This document shows, piece by piece, positions 1-8,554 of a stretch of 64,000 nucleotides of DNA. Position numbers and translations under genes: made by a program. Numbering within the stretch: the stretch's first letter is position 1; each line of letters begins with the position of its first letter. Below the pieces are notes generated by a model. The model worked only from the letters and a program-made list of their open reading frames with translations, did not search any database and was not told where the DNA came from. This DNA is from a virus. The stretch spans positions 1 to 64,000 of IMG/VR virus record IMGVR_UViG_3300002143_000235, one strand, 5' to 3'.

Positions 1-992
1 TAAATATCTGAAATGGTTGCTTCTATGATCTCCAAACGACTTGTTACTGAGTTATAATTGATAGTTGCATTTTTAATTGTATCACAGCCTTTAATCACAT
101 CAAATAGTTTACTTTTAAACTTATCCCACATATTTTTTACTGTTGTATAGTCGTCAACTAAATCTACAACAATTTTCATTCCATCTATGTTTGCTAAAAA
201 TTCATCATATGTTTTATAACGTTTTAACCAATTAATATTATCATCAAGATAAGAAGAAAGTCTAAGCATATCTTCTTGAGTAAGTTCGTCTGTAATAGCT
301 GATCGTGTTTGTAAAATAAAATAATCCATGAGTGCAAGAATATCTTCACTCTTGTTATGATAGTCTGCTCCACCAATATAACGAAACTCAAGGTAATTCT
401 TCCATTTTTTTTGAAAATTTACACCGTAATATTTTGTATCATCAGGTAGTGAAAACCCACCCATAATAGAATTTATTGCACCATCCGTATCAGTAAAACC
501 TTCAAAAGGTACAATCCATTTAATTGATCTTGCATAAATATTATTACGACGTGATGGAAATTTCGAATAAATGAAATCTTCATCAAGTGATAATATCATC
601 TTAATAACATTCAAATCTTTGACTTCCATATCTTCTAAAGATATATTGATATGAACAGAACAATGCTCATCTGTATAACCATTTTTCTTAATAAATTCAA
701 GCATTTTAATGATTGTCATTCGTGCATCCATCCATGTCATTGGACCGGTAATTAACTCCACCATTTCAGATCCACCCGAAAAATCTGGTTCAATTTTAAA
801 TGTTTTATCGGTAACCTCAAATGCTGTATGGTAAGCATTAAAACCCCAAACTTCTACAGGTTGTAGAGCAATGTTTAACATCTCAACAGTTTTTACATAG
901 CTGTGATTAGAAAAAAACTCAAACTCTATACCTACCTTGGCTTTCGAAAGTTCTTTCCAAGCATTCATGAAACGACTGTTGAATGTATCCAT
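1..992 (-). CDS. Amidoligase-like protein, cut by the window edge
   Basis: Open frame of about 330 codons starting at the ATG at 990-992 and running off the left edge. Seen in the translation, in order: an early G-I-E-F-E-F block, a G-G-S-E-M-V-E-L block, a C-S-V-H-I-N-I block and an L-E-F-R-Y-I-G-G block. This order (GxEFE, S/GGxE, HxHxN, EFR) is that of the amidoligase_2 family of the glutamine-synthetase/ATP-grasp-like fold, which makes peptide-like bonds using ATP. The substrate is unknown. A TATATA box lies just upstream on the minus strand. The family is inferred from motifs only. Confidence 0.55.
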   Translation of the reverse strand, partial: MDTFNSRFMNAWKELSKAKVGIEFEFFSNHSYVKTVEMLNIALQPVEVWGFNAYHTAFEVTDKTFKIEPDFSGGSEMVELITGPMTWMDARMTIIKMLEFIKKNGYTDEHCSVHINISLEDMEVKDLNVIKMILSLDEDFIYSKFPSRRNNIYARSIKWIVPFEGFTDTDGAINSIMGGFSLPDDTKYYGVNFQKKWKNYLEFRYIGGADYHNKSEDILALMDYFILQTRSAITDELTQEDMLRLSSYLDDNINWLKRYKTYDEFLANIDGMKIVVDLVDDYTTVKNMWDKFKSKLFDVIKGCDTIKNATINYNSVTSRLEIIEATISDI

Positions 993-1032
993 ACCTGTAT
1001 ATATGAAAATGGGTAACCTAAGTCACCCATTT

Positions 1033-1278
1033 TTATTTTTTCAAATCTGTAAGCATCATTGCTCGATCTCTAATAGCATCTTTTAGACATGCATTAGCTG
1101 TATCTGAATCGAACTGAACCTTATCTATTGTTAATTTTCTATATAGTCTATTATAAACAAATGTATAATTTTCCTCTGCTGTATTTAAGTACTGTAACAA
1201 ATCTGTCGCAGTAACACCACTTTCAAGGTAATCATCAAGTACATAATTTATGCAGACATAGATTGCATCTGTATTCAT
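1033..1278 (-). CDS. Small hypothetical protein (81 aa)
   Basis: Not recognised. Mostly helical, with no signal peptide or membrane segment. It lies 6 bases downstream of the 132-aa gene at 1285-1683 and 40 bases upstream of the amidoligase-like gene, in one minus-strand run, so co-transcription is likely. Confidence 0.55.
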   Translation of the reverse strand: MNTDAIYVCINYVLDDYLESGVTATDLLQYLNTAEENYTFVYNRLYRKLTIDKVQFDSDTANACLKDAIRDRAMMLTDLKK

Positions 1279-1284
1279 ATAGAA

Positions 1285-1683
1285 TTAAGAAAATTTAGAA
1301 GCTAACATATGAAAAAACAATGCTTTTTCTTGGATTGACATATTTGTTGATTTTTTTTCAGCAAGATCAAAAATATCAACAACTTGTTGTTTAACGTCTT
1401 CTTCAGAATCTTTAGCAATAATTGGTTTTGTTTTAATTTCAACTGACTCAACAACAGCTTCAATATTTTGAATATCATAAGGTAGTTGCATTTTTAATGA
1501 TCCGTGTTGTAAATATGATGATGAATCAATCATATTTTCAAGATCTGACATACAATTATCAACATGATAACCAGCATCACCTTCGCTTGAAGCTTCAACA
1601 GAACCTTCAACAACTACATTAACTGTAAATTTATACGTTCTTAGAGATTCATTCTCATTTACGTGATCTGTAAATTTTTTCAT
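1285..1683 (-). CDS. Hypothetical protein with a leader-like N terminus
   Basis: 132 aa, unknown function. The N terminus MKKFTDHVNENES looks like a T4-type capsid-targeting sequence (M-K-x-F-x-x-x-x-x-E) and is a divergent member of the leader family in this window. A beta-rich middle is followed by an acidic C-terminal helix. Its ATG overlaps the stop of the upstream gene by one base, so the two are probably translationally coupled. Confidence 0.55.
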   Translation of the reverse strand: MKKFTDHVNENESLRTYKFTVNVVVEGSVEASSEGDAGYHVDNCMSDLENMIDSSSYLQHGSLKMQLPYDIQNIEAVVESVEIKTKPIIAKDSEEDVKQQVVDIFDLAEKKSTNMSIQEKALFFHMLASKFS

Positions 1684-2402
1684 TATTTATCTTCTATCTT
1701 ATTTATTATTTCTTCTAGTACTGATGAAACTTCTGCAGTAAGTTCAATAAAATACTCGTCATTACCATCATTTTTATAGTACATCAATTGTTGAATTTCA
1801 AAATCGACACTACCATCATTTTCTGCAGGATTTTCATTTGTTTCTGGTGATGTTTCCCAAAAATTAGCATGATAATTTGATGTAACAACTAATGATACTT
1901 TTAAATCATCATTTATAAACGATGTCTCTTGTGTTGTTGTTTTATCATTTTCAAGATCTTTTACATATGGAATTTCATTTGCATATACATACCAACCGTC
2001 TCCAAATTCAACTACTTCAAATGTTCTATTAGGAACATTTGAATAGTTTGTTGTACGTTTTGTACGTGGCATTTTATACGCTTTAGCAACAACATTAACA
2101 AATGCTTCAATATCTTTTAAATGTTTAAGAGCTTCTAATTGTGCCTGAGTATTATCATCACTAAATTGCTCAAATGTTTTAATAACATATTCACGCTTTT
2201 CAGAAATAAACTTTGGGCTTGTTTTAATAGCTGTGATAATTTCACCCATGTTATCCTGTATAAATGTTGCAGATAATTCAGCAGGTGTATTTACAGGATC
2301 AACAAAATAGTTTTGTAAGATTTCAATTGCCTCTAGTTTATCAATATTCATTCCTGCCATGTAATCTACATAGAGTTGAATATCATTATATCTTCCGTCC
2401 AT
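1683..2402 (-). CDS. Hypothetical protein (239 aa)
   Basis: Not recognised. The first ~110 residues look helical; the C-terminal half is beta-rich and acidic with a W-Y-V-Y segment. An ATATATAA-type late promoter lies about 25-30 bases upstream on the minus strand (2424-2435), so this is probably the first gene of a late operon that runs left to the amidoligase-like gene. Confidence 0.55.
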   Translation of the reverse strand: MDGRYNDIQLYVDYMAGMNIDKLEAIEILQNYFVDPVNTPAELSATFIQDNMGEIITAIKTSPKFISEKREYVIKTFEQFSDDNTQAQLEALKHLKDIEAFVNVVAKAYKMPRTKRTTNYSNVPNRTFEVVEFGDGWYVYANEIPYVKDLENDKTTTQETSFINDDLKVSLVVTSNYHANFWETSPETNENPAENDGSVDFEIQQLMYYKNDGNDEYFIELTAEVSSVLEEIINKIEDK

Positions 2403-2423
2403 CTAAGGAATTATTTCATTTTT

Positions 2424-2435
2424 TTATATATATCA
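2424..2435 (-). promoter_or_regulatory. Putative late promoter (TTGATATATATAA type)
   Basis: The minus strand reads TGATATATATAA about 22-33 bases before the ATG at 2402. The same box at the same distance precedes many leader and structural genes here. Role inferred by recurrence and analogy to the T4 late promoter TATAAATA. Confidence 0.5.
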
Positions 2436-2446
2436 AACAGTTGAAA

Positions 2447-3334
2447 TCATATATCGAATTCACCAAAATCCATATCATCAGTATCTTGCTTGAAAGCCCC
2501 CGTTGTATAAGATATAATTTCTGTTTCCTGTATATTATTTGAAATAATAGAAAATTTAGTCCAACCTTTTGTTTTACCATATACTGGACTATTACCTGTA
2601 TTAATTCGTTTATCTAAGGTTGATAGTGAAATATTAAATTCAACACAAAATATTTTAAGATCTGATCCATTTACTTTATAAATAAATCCATTAGGAGCAA
2701 TAAATATATGATCAATAGATCTACTACTTTTTCTACCTTTATTAGCTATACTAATTTTATTACGCATTTCAGATGAAATTATAGCACCATAACGTGGATT
2801 ATTTTTTCCTTTAACTTTAGCTGAAATTTTTTCTTTACTGTTATTAGTGTGTTGATGTCCTTTAAAATAACCACCAACAGAAACTTGATGTGCTGTACGT
2901 AATTCTTTTTGAATTTTAGCTTGTTCAATACCATAAATTTCTTCGTAAGTTTTACCGCTATGATTAGGTGGACGATTATCTAAACAAAAATTACACAAAG
3001 GTCCACGTTTTACTGTTTCACCATCTATTGTACCAATTGCTTGAATACTTATAGTTTCATTGTTATATGCATCAGTTTCATTATTTGTAAAATAAATCTT
3101 TTCAATTATAGGTTCTAATCCTAATGATTGTATTTTTTCAAATTTATGTTTAAGAATTGAATTTAGTTTTTTGTTATTATTTTTAAAATTTTTAAAATGC
3201 TCTAAATAACGTTTATCTTTTCCTTTACCTAAATAAATAGGTTCAAATAAAAAACACAAATTTATGTTTTCATAAGTATATTTTCCAGGTTTTCTAGGAT
3301 CTAAATAAACATAATTATACCACATATCCATCAA
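2447..3334 (-). CDS. GIY-YIG homing endonuclease with NUMOD3 motifs and an NrdB-like C-terminal tail
   Basis: 295 aa. Residues ~5-60 hold a GIY-YIG nuclease core (Y-N-Y-V-Y-L-D-P then I-Y-L-G-K-G-K, a typical phage variant). Residues ~160-200 hold two NUMOD3-type DNA-binding repeats (N-x-x-x-K-x-K-I-S-x-x-x-K-G-K-N-N-P and a second copy), followed by a helix-turn-helix-like segment. The last ~23 residues are not endonuclease sequence: they repeat the C-terminal tail of the neighbouring NrdB (IISYTTGAFKQDTDDM then DFGEFDI). The start overlaps the end of the gene at 3315-3713. Probably a mobile element inserted at the 3' end of nrdB. Confidence 0.8.
   Translation of the reverse strand: MMDMWYNYVYLDPRKPGKYTYENINLCFLFEPIYLGKGKDKRYLEHFKNFKNNNKKLNSILKHKFEKIQSLGLEPIIEKIYFTNNETDAYNNETISIQAIGTIDGETVKRGPLCNFCLDNRPPNHSGKTYEEIYGIEQAKIQKELRTAHQVSVGGYFKGHQHTNNSKEKISAKVKGKNNPRYGAIISSEMRNKISIANKGRKSSRSIDHIFIAPNGFIYKVNGSDLKIFCVEFNISLSTLDKRINTGNSPVYGKTKGWTKFSIISNNIQETEIISYTTGAFKQDTDDMDFGEFDI
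2471..2520. repeat. Direct repeat, copy 1 of the nrdB 3'-end sequence
   Basis: Fifty bases matching 3740-3789 with one mismatch (position 2508 c versus 3777 g). This copy forms the C-terminal codons of the endonuclease. The two copies bracket a 1.27-kb insert. Confidence 0.9.
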
Positions 3335-3713
3335 TATAATTTATTTGTGTATTTTCAATTTTTATATATCGACCATCTGTATGAATTGATGCAAATTCCG
3401 GTAATTTATAACCATAAATAAATAATTTATTAACAAATACACATGGTGTAATATCAATTATTTTATCATTCTGTAATATTACAGAATGTTGGATAGCTAA
3501 TAATTCAGTATTTTCTTCATTTGTTAATAAATAGTATCCTAAAATTTTTTCACTATCGTGATTATCATAAATATATTTATTAACATTATTATGACAATCA
3601 TTCATTATGTAATTTGAAGTTAATGGTATATCTAAAATTAAACAATTTTCTGGTTTCATCTTTATAATAAAAGATGAAACCAAAGGAACAGATATTTCAG
3701 CTATTTTCCACAT
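3315..3713 (-). CDS. Hypothetical ORF inside the nrdB-adjacent mobile insert
   Basis: 132 aa, unrecognised, beta-rich and very AT-rich. It lies between nrdB (stop 2 bases upstream) and the endonuclease (overlapping starts), entirely within the segment bounded by the 50-bp direct repeats, so it probably arrived with the endonuclease. An internal ATG at 3657-3659 (MKPENC...) is buried in a perfect 12-bp hairpin and may be the real start. It could also be an endonuclease leader relic. Confidence 0.45.
   Translation of the reverse strand: MWKIAEISVPLVSSFIIKMKPENCLILDIPLTSNYIMNDCHNNVNKYIYDNHDSEKILGYYLLTNEENTELLAIQHSVILQNDKIIDITPCVFVNKLFIYGYKLPEFASIHTDGRYIKIENTQINYIDGYVV
3652..3681 (-). promoter_or_regulatory. 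12-bp hairpin covering a start codon
   Basis: GGTTTCATCTTT and AAAGATGAAACC pair perfectly around a 6-base loop. On the minus-strand mRNA the 3' arm contains AAAG-ATG, the internal start of the ORF at 3315-3713. No U-run follows, so a terminator is unlikely. Start-sequestering hairpins are a known control of phage homing endonuclease genes such as I-TevI. Confidence 0.6.
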
Positions 3714-3715
3714 TT

Positions 3716-4789
3716 TTAAATATTAAAATCGTCAAAAATCATATCATCAGTATCTTGCTTGAAAGCGCCCGTTGTATAAGATATAATTTGAGTTTGTTGT
3801 GGCGCTTCTTGAACAGCATTTCCACCAATCCAGTTACCAATCCATCCAATAGGATTTGCTACTTTTTCAAAAATTGGTTCCATTTTGATAATCTTCATAC
3901 GCTGATTTGTTAAATACTTCATATACTGAATAAGAATTTCAGCATTTAGACCAATCATTGAACCATCTTTAAACAAATATCTTGCCCAATCCATTTCTTC
4001 TTGAGCAGCGTCGCGGTACATTTGTGCTGTAATATCTTTACATTCAGCAACAACCTCATGAAAACCTTCACTAGCATCTTCAGCCATGATTTTCAAAATA
4101 AGTGATGAAAATCCCATATGCAAGTTCTCGTCACGTGCAATAAGTGATATGATCTTTGCATTACCTTCCATCTTCTTATTCTGTGCAAAAGCAAATGAGC
4201 AAGCGAATGAAACGTAAAAACGAATACCTTCAAGAATGTTGATAGATACAAGTGTTAAATATAATTTCTTTTTTTGATTGTGAATTGTATCATCTGGAAT
4301 TGCATTAATCAATTCATCATAATATTTTGTTACCGACATTGCACGATCAAGTATACGTTGATCAGTAAGAACTGTATCAAGTACTTCAGAAGGATTTGTA
4401 TAAATCTGTTTGATGATGTAGGTATAAGAATACGAGTGAAGAGTTTCCATGAATTCCCATGCTTTAGCAAACGCTTCAACTTCTGGATTTGTACAGTTCT
4501 CAAGTAAATGCGAAATTCCACGTGATTGAATTGTATCAAGCAAAATCTGGTATTTAAGGTTGAGTGTGAATACAACTTGTTGAAATTCAGGAAGTGAATT
4601 AAAGTCCATCTTATCCTTACTCAAGTTAATTTCTTCTGGTCTCCACATGTAAGCAAGTTGTTGCTTGAACATGTTGAAGATCTTTTCATATTTTGGATGA
4701 TCGTATCGTTGAACTCCCAAACCATGTGGGCCAAAGAACATCGGCTGTGAACGTGTGTCCTCAGTGCTTGTATTTATTATCGATTTCAT
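3716..4789 (-). CDS. nrdB: Ribonucleoside-diphosphate reductase class Ia, beta subunit
   Basis: 357 aa, near the usual class Ia R2 length. It houses the diiron-tyrosyl radical for reduction of NDPs to dNDPs with NrdA. Visible ligands: D85, E115-T-L-H118 and the E-N-L-H-M block for iron, and radical tyrosine Y122 in H-S-Y-S-Y. The C-terminal tail (D-T-D-D-M-I-F-D-D-F-N-I) resembles the E. coli R2 tail (D-T-D-D-L-S-N-F-Q-L) that docks into R1. It is preceded by nrdA in the same direction, with a hairpin in the 69-base gap. Its tail is duplicated in the endonuclease downstream. Confidence 0.95.
   Translation of the reverse strand: MKSIINTSTEDTRSQPMFFGPHGLGVQRYDHPKYEKIFNMFKQQLAYMWRPEEINLSKDKMDFNSLPEFQQVVFTLNLKYQILLDTIQSRGISHLLENCTNPEVEAFAKAWEFMETLHSYSYTYIIKQIYTNPSEVLDTVLTDQRILDRAMSVTKYYDELINAIPDDTIHNQKKKLYLTLVSINILEGIRFYVSFACSFAFAQNKKMEGNAKIISLIARDENLHMGFSSLILKIMAEDASEGFHEVVAECKDITAQMYRDAAQEEMDWARYLFKDGSMIGLNAEILIQYMKYLTNQRMKIIKMEPIFEKVANPIGWIGNWIGGNAVQEAPQQTQIISYTTGAFKQDTDDMIFDDFNI
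3740..3789. repeat. Direct repeat, copy 2 (native nrdB tail)
   Basis: Partner of 2471-2520 with 49 of 50 bases identical. It encodes the conserved part of the NrdB C-terminal tail. The identity stops abruptly at the last seven codons, which differ between copies. Confidence 0.9.
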
Positions 4790-4818
4790 ATCTTATTTGT
4801 GTTTTGATTATAGACTAG

Positions 4819-4850
4819 AATGCACTGAAAGTCTGACCTTCCAGTGCATT
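4819..4850 (-). promoter_or_regulatory. Hairpin between nrdA and nrdB
   Basis: AATGCACTG and CAGTGCATT form a 9-bp stem in the intergenic space. There is no following U-run on the minus strand, so RNA processing, mRNA stability or attenuation is more likely than termination. Confidence 0.5.
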
Positions 4851-4858
4851 TATTGGTA

Positions 4859-7141
4859 TTAGATAGAGCAAGCACCTCCTGCGCATGTTTCATCTGTACC
4901 CATATCATCAAGATCATCAGATTTTTTATCATCTGTGTTGGCATAGTAGATTGTCTTCAATCCCCATTTGTAGCTGTTGAAAATGTCAGTCATTACCGTC
5001 TTCAATGAGATTCCCTCAGCTGAGTACTCATAGTAGTGGTTTGCACTAATGGATTGATCAATCCATTTCTGAATGAAACCAACAATTTTTGTATAACCAT
5101 CATTAGATCCCATTTCAAATGCTTTTTGATATTTGTTCTTCAATCGAACAGACTCAGGAGCAACTTGTTTTACAACACCTGTCTTAGAACGCTTTGTAGT
5201 GATGAGTGATCTAATTGGTTCAATACCATTTGTAGCATTTTGAACTACTGCTGATGATTCTGCTGGCATAATAGCTGATAATACAGAATTGCGTAAACCT
5301 GCACCGTATTGTAATTCATATCTTAATGCTTCCCAATCACAAGAATATGGTCGTTTACATAATTCATCAAGATTTTTATTATATCGATCAATTGGTAAAA
5401 CACCTTGTGAATATGTTGTTTTATCATACCATTCACAAGCACCGAATTCTTTTGCTAATTTGTTTGATGCTACTAATAATGAATATTGAATTCGTTCAAA
5501 TAATTCATCAACTTTTTCGAGAGCCTCTGGATCAGTATATTTTAAATCTTGTTTAGCAAGCCAATATGCAAAATTAGTAACACCAACTCCTAAACTACGG
5601 CGTTTTAACATTTTTCTTGATGCATTAACTGGATAATCTTGGTGTTCAATTATAAAATCAAGTAATCGTACACAATATTCAGAACATTTATCTAGTTCTT
5701 CCATTGATTTTATATTTCCTAAATTAAGTGCTGCAAGTACACATAAAGCTATTTCACCTTCAGATAAATGTTCAGTTGATGGATCGTGGTCGATGTCATA
5801 AATTGATGTTAATTCTTTTGTTACTAAACATATTTCTACACATAGATTTGACATACGAACACGTTCAATGAATGGTGAATTAGAATTAACATTATCTATA
5901 TTCATGATATAGATTCTTCCAGTTCCAACACGCTCTTGGGCTATTAAATTCATTAATTCACGTGCCTTAATCGTCTTACGTTTTATTTTTTTATCATTTT
6001 CATATTTTACATACAATTCATCGAATTCAGCATTATCACCAAAAGCATCGTATAAACCTGGAACATCTGCTGGTGAAAATAAAGCAACATCTTCATTTTT
6101 TATAAAACGTTGAAAAATTAATTTTGATAATTGAATACCATAATCCATGTGTCGTACACGATTATCATCAGTTCCTTTGTTGTTCTTCAATATAACGACA
6201 TCTTCAATTTCTTGGTGCCACCAAGGAAAATAAATTGTTGCAGATCCTTTACGAATTCCACCTTGTGAACATGAATGTGTAGAGCTCTGAAATTGTTTAA
6301 AAAATGGAACAACTCCAGTATGTATAATTTCACCTCCACGAATCTCACTTCCAACACCACGAATTCTACCGCCATTAAGTCCAATACCAGCACGCTTAGA
6401 AACATATTTAGTAATTGCAGTATTTATGTGACAAATACTATCCAATGAATCACCAGTTTCTAATAATACACATGAACTATACTGTCTATTTGGTGTACGT
6501 ACACCAGCCATGATCGGTGTAGGTAATGATATTTTTTGCTGTGATATGAGATCATATAACTCTTTTACATGTTTTAATCTTACATCATGATCATAATTCA
6601 TAAATACTGTCATCGCTATAAGCATAAAAGCATATTGTGGCGTTTCGTAAATTGTTTTAGTTTTTCTGTGCTGAACCAAATACTTATCCATCAATTGCTG
6701 TAATCCAGCGTGTGTGAAATCATAATCACGTTTGTGTTTCAGATACAAATTCAATACAGAAACTTCTTCTGTTGTGTATTTCTCAAGAATGATTGGATCA
6801 TATACCTCACGTTTAATATTGTTAACAATCACATTCCATAAATGTGGCATATCTGTTTTTACCTCGAATACTTCTTTACGAAGAAGATAGTTTAAAAGAT
6901 TACCAGCCACATATTGATAATTCGGTGTACGCTCAGATATCATATCAACAGCAGATGTAATAAGTACATTGTGTATTTGACTTGTTTTAATTCCTGGAAA
7001 AAATTGAATTTCAGCATTCATAGCCACATCTGATGCTGAAACACCAGCAAGACCTTCTGTTGCCCATAAGAGCACCTTATTAATTTTTTCCGCATCTAAT
7101 GGTGTTTTTTCACCGTTTCGTTTAGTCACTTTTAACTCCAT
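4859..7141 (-). CDS. nrdA: Ribonucleoside-diphosphate reductase class Ia, alpha subunit
   Basis: 760 aa, nearly identical in length to E. coli NrdA (761). The N-terminal ATP-cone starts V-T-K-R-N-G-E-K; then come the active-site cysteine pair C224 and C467, catalytic N432-L-C434-V-E436, the radical-transfer tyrosines Y732-Y733 and the C-terminal thioredoxin/glutaredoxin-accessible C753-x4-C758 (C-A-G-G-A-C). It reduces NDPs to dNDPs for phage DNA synthesis. No intein or frame break is seen. Divergent from the ATPase gene at 7421 across a 279-base control region. Confidence 0.97.
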   Translation of the reverse strand: MELKVTKRNGEKTPLDAEKINKVLLWATEGLAGVSASDVAMNAEIQFFPGIKTSQIHNVLITSAVDMISERTPNYQYVAGNLLNYLLRKEVFEVKTDMPHLWNVIVNNIKREVYDPIILEKYTTEEVSVLNLYLKHKRDYDFTHAGLQQLMDKYLVQHRKTKTIYETPQYAFMLIAMTVFMNYDHDVRLKHVKELYDLISQQKISLPTPIMAGVRTPNRQYSSCVLLETGDSLDSICHINTAITKYVSKRAGIGLNGGRIRGVGSEIRGGEIIHTGVVPFFKQFQSSTHSCSQGGIRKGSATIYFPWWHQEIEDVVILKNNKGTDDNRVRHMDYGIQLSKLIFQRFIKNEDVALFSPADVPGLYDAFGDNAEFDELYVKYENDKKIKRKTIKARELMNLIAQERVGTGRIYIMNIDNVNSNSPFIERVRMSNLCVEICLVTKELTSIYDIDHDPSTEHLSEGEIALCVLAALNLGNIKSMEELDKCSEYCVRLLDFIIEHQDYPVNASRKMLKRRSLGVGVTNFAYWLAKQDLKYTDPEALEKVDELFERIQYSLLVASNKLAKEFGACEWYDKTTYSQGVLPIDRYNKNLDELCKRPYSCDWEALRYELQYGAGLRNSVLSAIMPAESSAVVQNATNGIEPIRSLITTKRSKTGVVKQVAPESVRLKNKYQKAFEMGSNDGYTKIVGFIQKWIDQSISANHYYEYSAEGISLKTVMTDIFNSYKWGLKTIYYANTDDKKSDDLDDMGTDETCAGGACSI

Positions 7142-7420
7142 AGTTGTTATTATGTTTTAATTATTGTAGTCTTATATATGTGTTGAATTCCTCAAAGTTT
7201 GAGTTCACACCTCTGCATTATGTGGTCAAAAAATATTATTAGTATATTTCAATATCGAAAATTAAAAAGTGTGCCACATATGTAATACATGCATACGTAT
7301 TAGACAAATGCTATGGATTTTGATATATAATAAAAACATTTTAAAAAAATATTTTTCAAAAGCATACCACGGATTAAATATTTTACCTATATTCGTATCG
7401 TTCAATTAATAATTAAGATT
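7142..7420. promoter_or_regulatory. Divergent control region between nrdA and the RecA-fold ATPase gene
   Basis: No credible gene. It holds a long imperfect hairpin around 7179-7210 (CTCAAA/TTTGAG core with GTG/CAC ends), a TGTGCCACATATGTA motif at 7270-7284 followed by a dyad (TAATAC/GTATTA at 7283-7302), and a near-consensus -7 box TATATTCG at 7388-7395 about 25 bases before the plus-strand gene. Both flanking genes probably start here. Confidence 0.5.
7388..7395 (+). promoter_or_regulatory. Putative Bacteroidota-type -7 box (TATATTCG)
   Basis: One base off TAnnTTTG, 26 bases before the ATG at 7421. Likely early or middle promoter for the ATPase gene. Confidence 0.4.
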
Positions 7421-8500
7421 ATGTCTCAGAAATCACAAGCATTAAATTTTCTCGCTTTTCTTGAAAAAGGAGCACATACTAAAAAAGAAGCAATTCAATT
7501 GTTTGTTAATAGTAATCCTGAAGCAAATGTGAATAACTTCAAGTTCTATATAAACGCTGCAATCAAATCTGGTGAATGGACTCCAAAAGTAGAAGAGGTA
7601 ACTTCATCAATTCTTGGTCTTCCAGCGATTAAAGAATCAAATGTTGTTCCATTTAAAGTTACAACAGTAGATCCAACAATTCTTCGTGATGAAAATTTTA
7701 AAGCATTCAAAACGGGAACAGCAGTCGATCGCATTGCTTCTAAACGTGATGGTGTCATGCCTGGTTGTGTATATGTAGTTCCTGGTGAATCAGGTGCAGG
7801 AAAAACAACAGTTTGTGTAAATATTGCTACTTATCTTAAAAGAAACAATCCTGGATTTACGGCTGGTTTTATTTCAGCTGAAATGGTTCTTGAAGATTGG
7901 ACTGATGAAGTATATGACAATAAGGATCTTGCAGATCTTGAAACAATTTTCATGCTCGATTACCTTGATGCTGATAACTACCTTGATGTACTTGTTCAAG
8001 CATTGAGTACATGGAATTTTATTGTTCTTGATTCGTTTGAAGTTATTCTTGATCAAATTAAAGAGATTAAAGGATGGACAGGAAAAAAAGCTGAAGCATA
8101 TCTCATCAATATTTTACGTCAAGCAGCTGATGAAAGTCGTTGTACAATTTTCGCGATTCAACATTTCACTAAAGGTGGTACTTATGCAGGATCAAGCAAA
8201 TTAAAACATATGCTTACAGGAATGTTGTATGTTCGTTTTGATGAAGGCGGTGAACGTTACATCGAGTTTGCTAAAAATCGCCGCGCTGGACATATGGTTA
8301 ACAAACGTCTATACTTTACAAAATGTAAAGAAACTGGTAAATTATTGTTTGACGGTAACAAATTTGAAATGCATGAAGCACAACGAGAATTTTCTGTGTC
8401 TGAGGTTAGTAAAATCAAAGAAGAAGAAAATGAATTTGATGCATTATTAGAGCAAGTAAAACTTCGCGAAACTGAAACTTCTGTATTAGTTGAAGCATAA
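7421..8500 (+). CDS. RecA-fold P-loop ATPase (RadA/DnaB-like), replication or recombination
   Basis: 359 aa. An N-terminal ~110 residues of unknown fold precede a RecA-type ATPase: Walker A G-E-S-G-A-G-K-T-T near residue 127, a Walker B-like F-I-V-L-D-S, then I-Q-H-F-T-K-G-G-T-Y-A-G-S-S and K-N-R-R-A-G. The last two blocks are laid out as in RadA/Sms and DnaB-type helicases. It could be a UvsX-like recombinase, a helicase core or a RadA-type branch-migration motor; the sequence alone does not settle which. It has its own promoter and terminator. Confidence 0.65.
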   Translation: MSQKSQALNFLAFLEKGAHTKKEAIQLFVNSNPEANVNNFKFYINAAIKSGEWTPKVEEVTSSILGLPAIKESNVVPFKVTTVDPTILRDENFKAFKTGTAVDRIASKRDGVMPGCVYVVPGESGAGKTTVCVNIATYLKRNNPGFTAGFISAEMVLEDWTDEVYDNKDLADLETIFMLDYLDADNYLDVLVQALSTWNFIVLDSFEVILDQIKEIKGWTGKKAEAYLINILRQAADESRCTIFAIQHFTKGGTYAGSSKLKHMLTGMLYVRFDEGGERYIEFAKNRRAGHMVNKRLYFTKCKETGKLLFDGNKFEMHEAQREFSVSEVSKIKEEENEFDALLEQVKLRETETSVLVEA

Positions 8501-8506
8501 AAAGAA

Positions 8507-8545
8507 AAAAAATCACATCAAATGTTTTGTGTGTGATTTTTTTTT
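8507..8545 (+). terminator. Intrinsic terminator
   Basis: AAAATCACA and TGTGATTTT arms followed by a run of T, directly after the ATPase gene. Confidence 0.8.
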
Positions 8546-8546
8546 C

Positions 8547-8554
8547 TATATTTG
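8547..8554 (+). promoter_or_regulatory. Bacteroidota-type -7 box (TATATTTG)
   Basis: Exact TAnnTTTG match 43 bases before the ATG at 8598. A TTTG lies about 17 bases upstream, overlapping the preceding terminator. Confidence 0.55.

Noticed and set aside
2447-3790. Group I or II intron in nrdB
   Set aside because: NrdB is complete with its own tail and stop before the insert, no intron core was seen, and the second tail is fused to the nuclease, not left as an exon.
4819-4850. Terminator between nrdA and nrdB
   Set aside because: Good stem but no U-run, and the genes appear to form an operon; listed as a hairpin.
4859-7141. Intein in NrdA
   Set aside because: The length is 760 aa and all motifs are evenly spaced; no intein blocks are visible.
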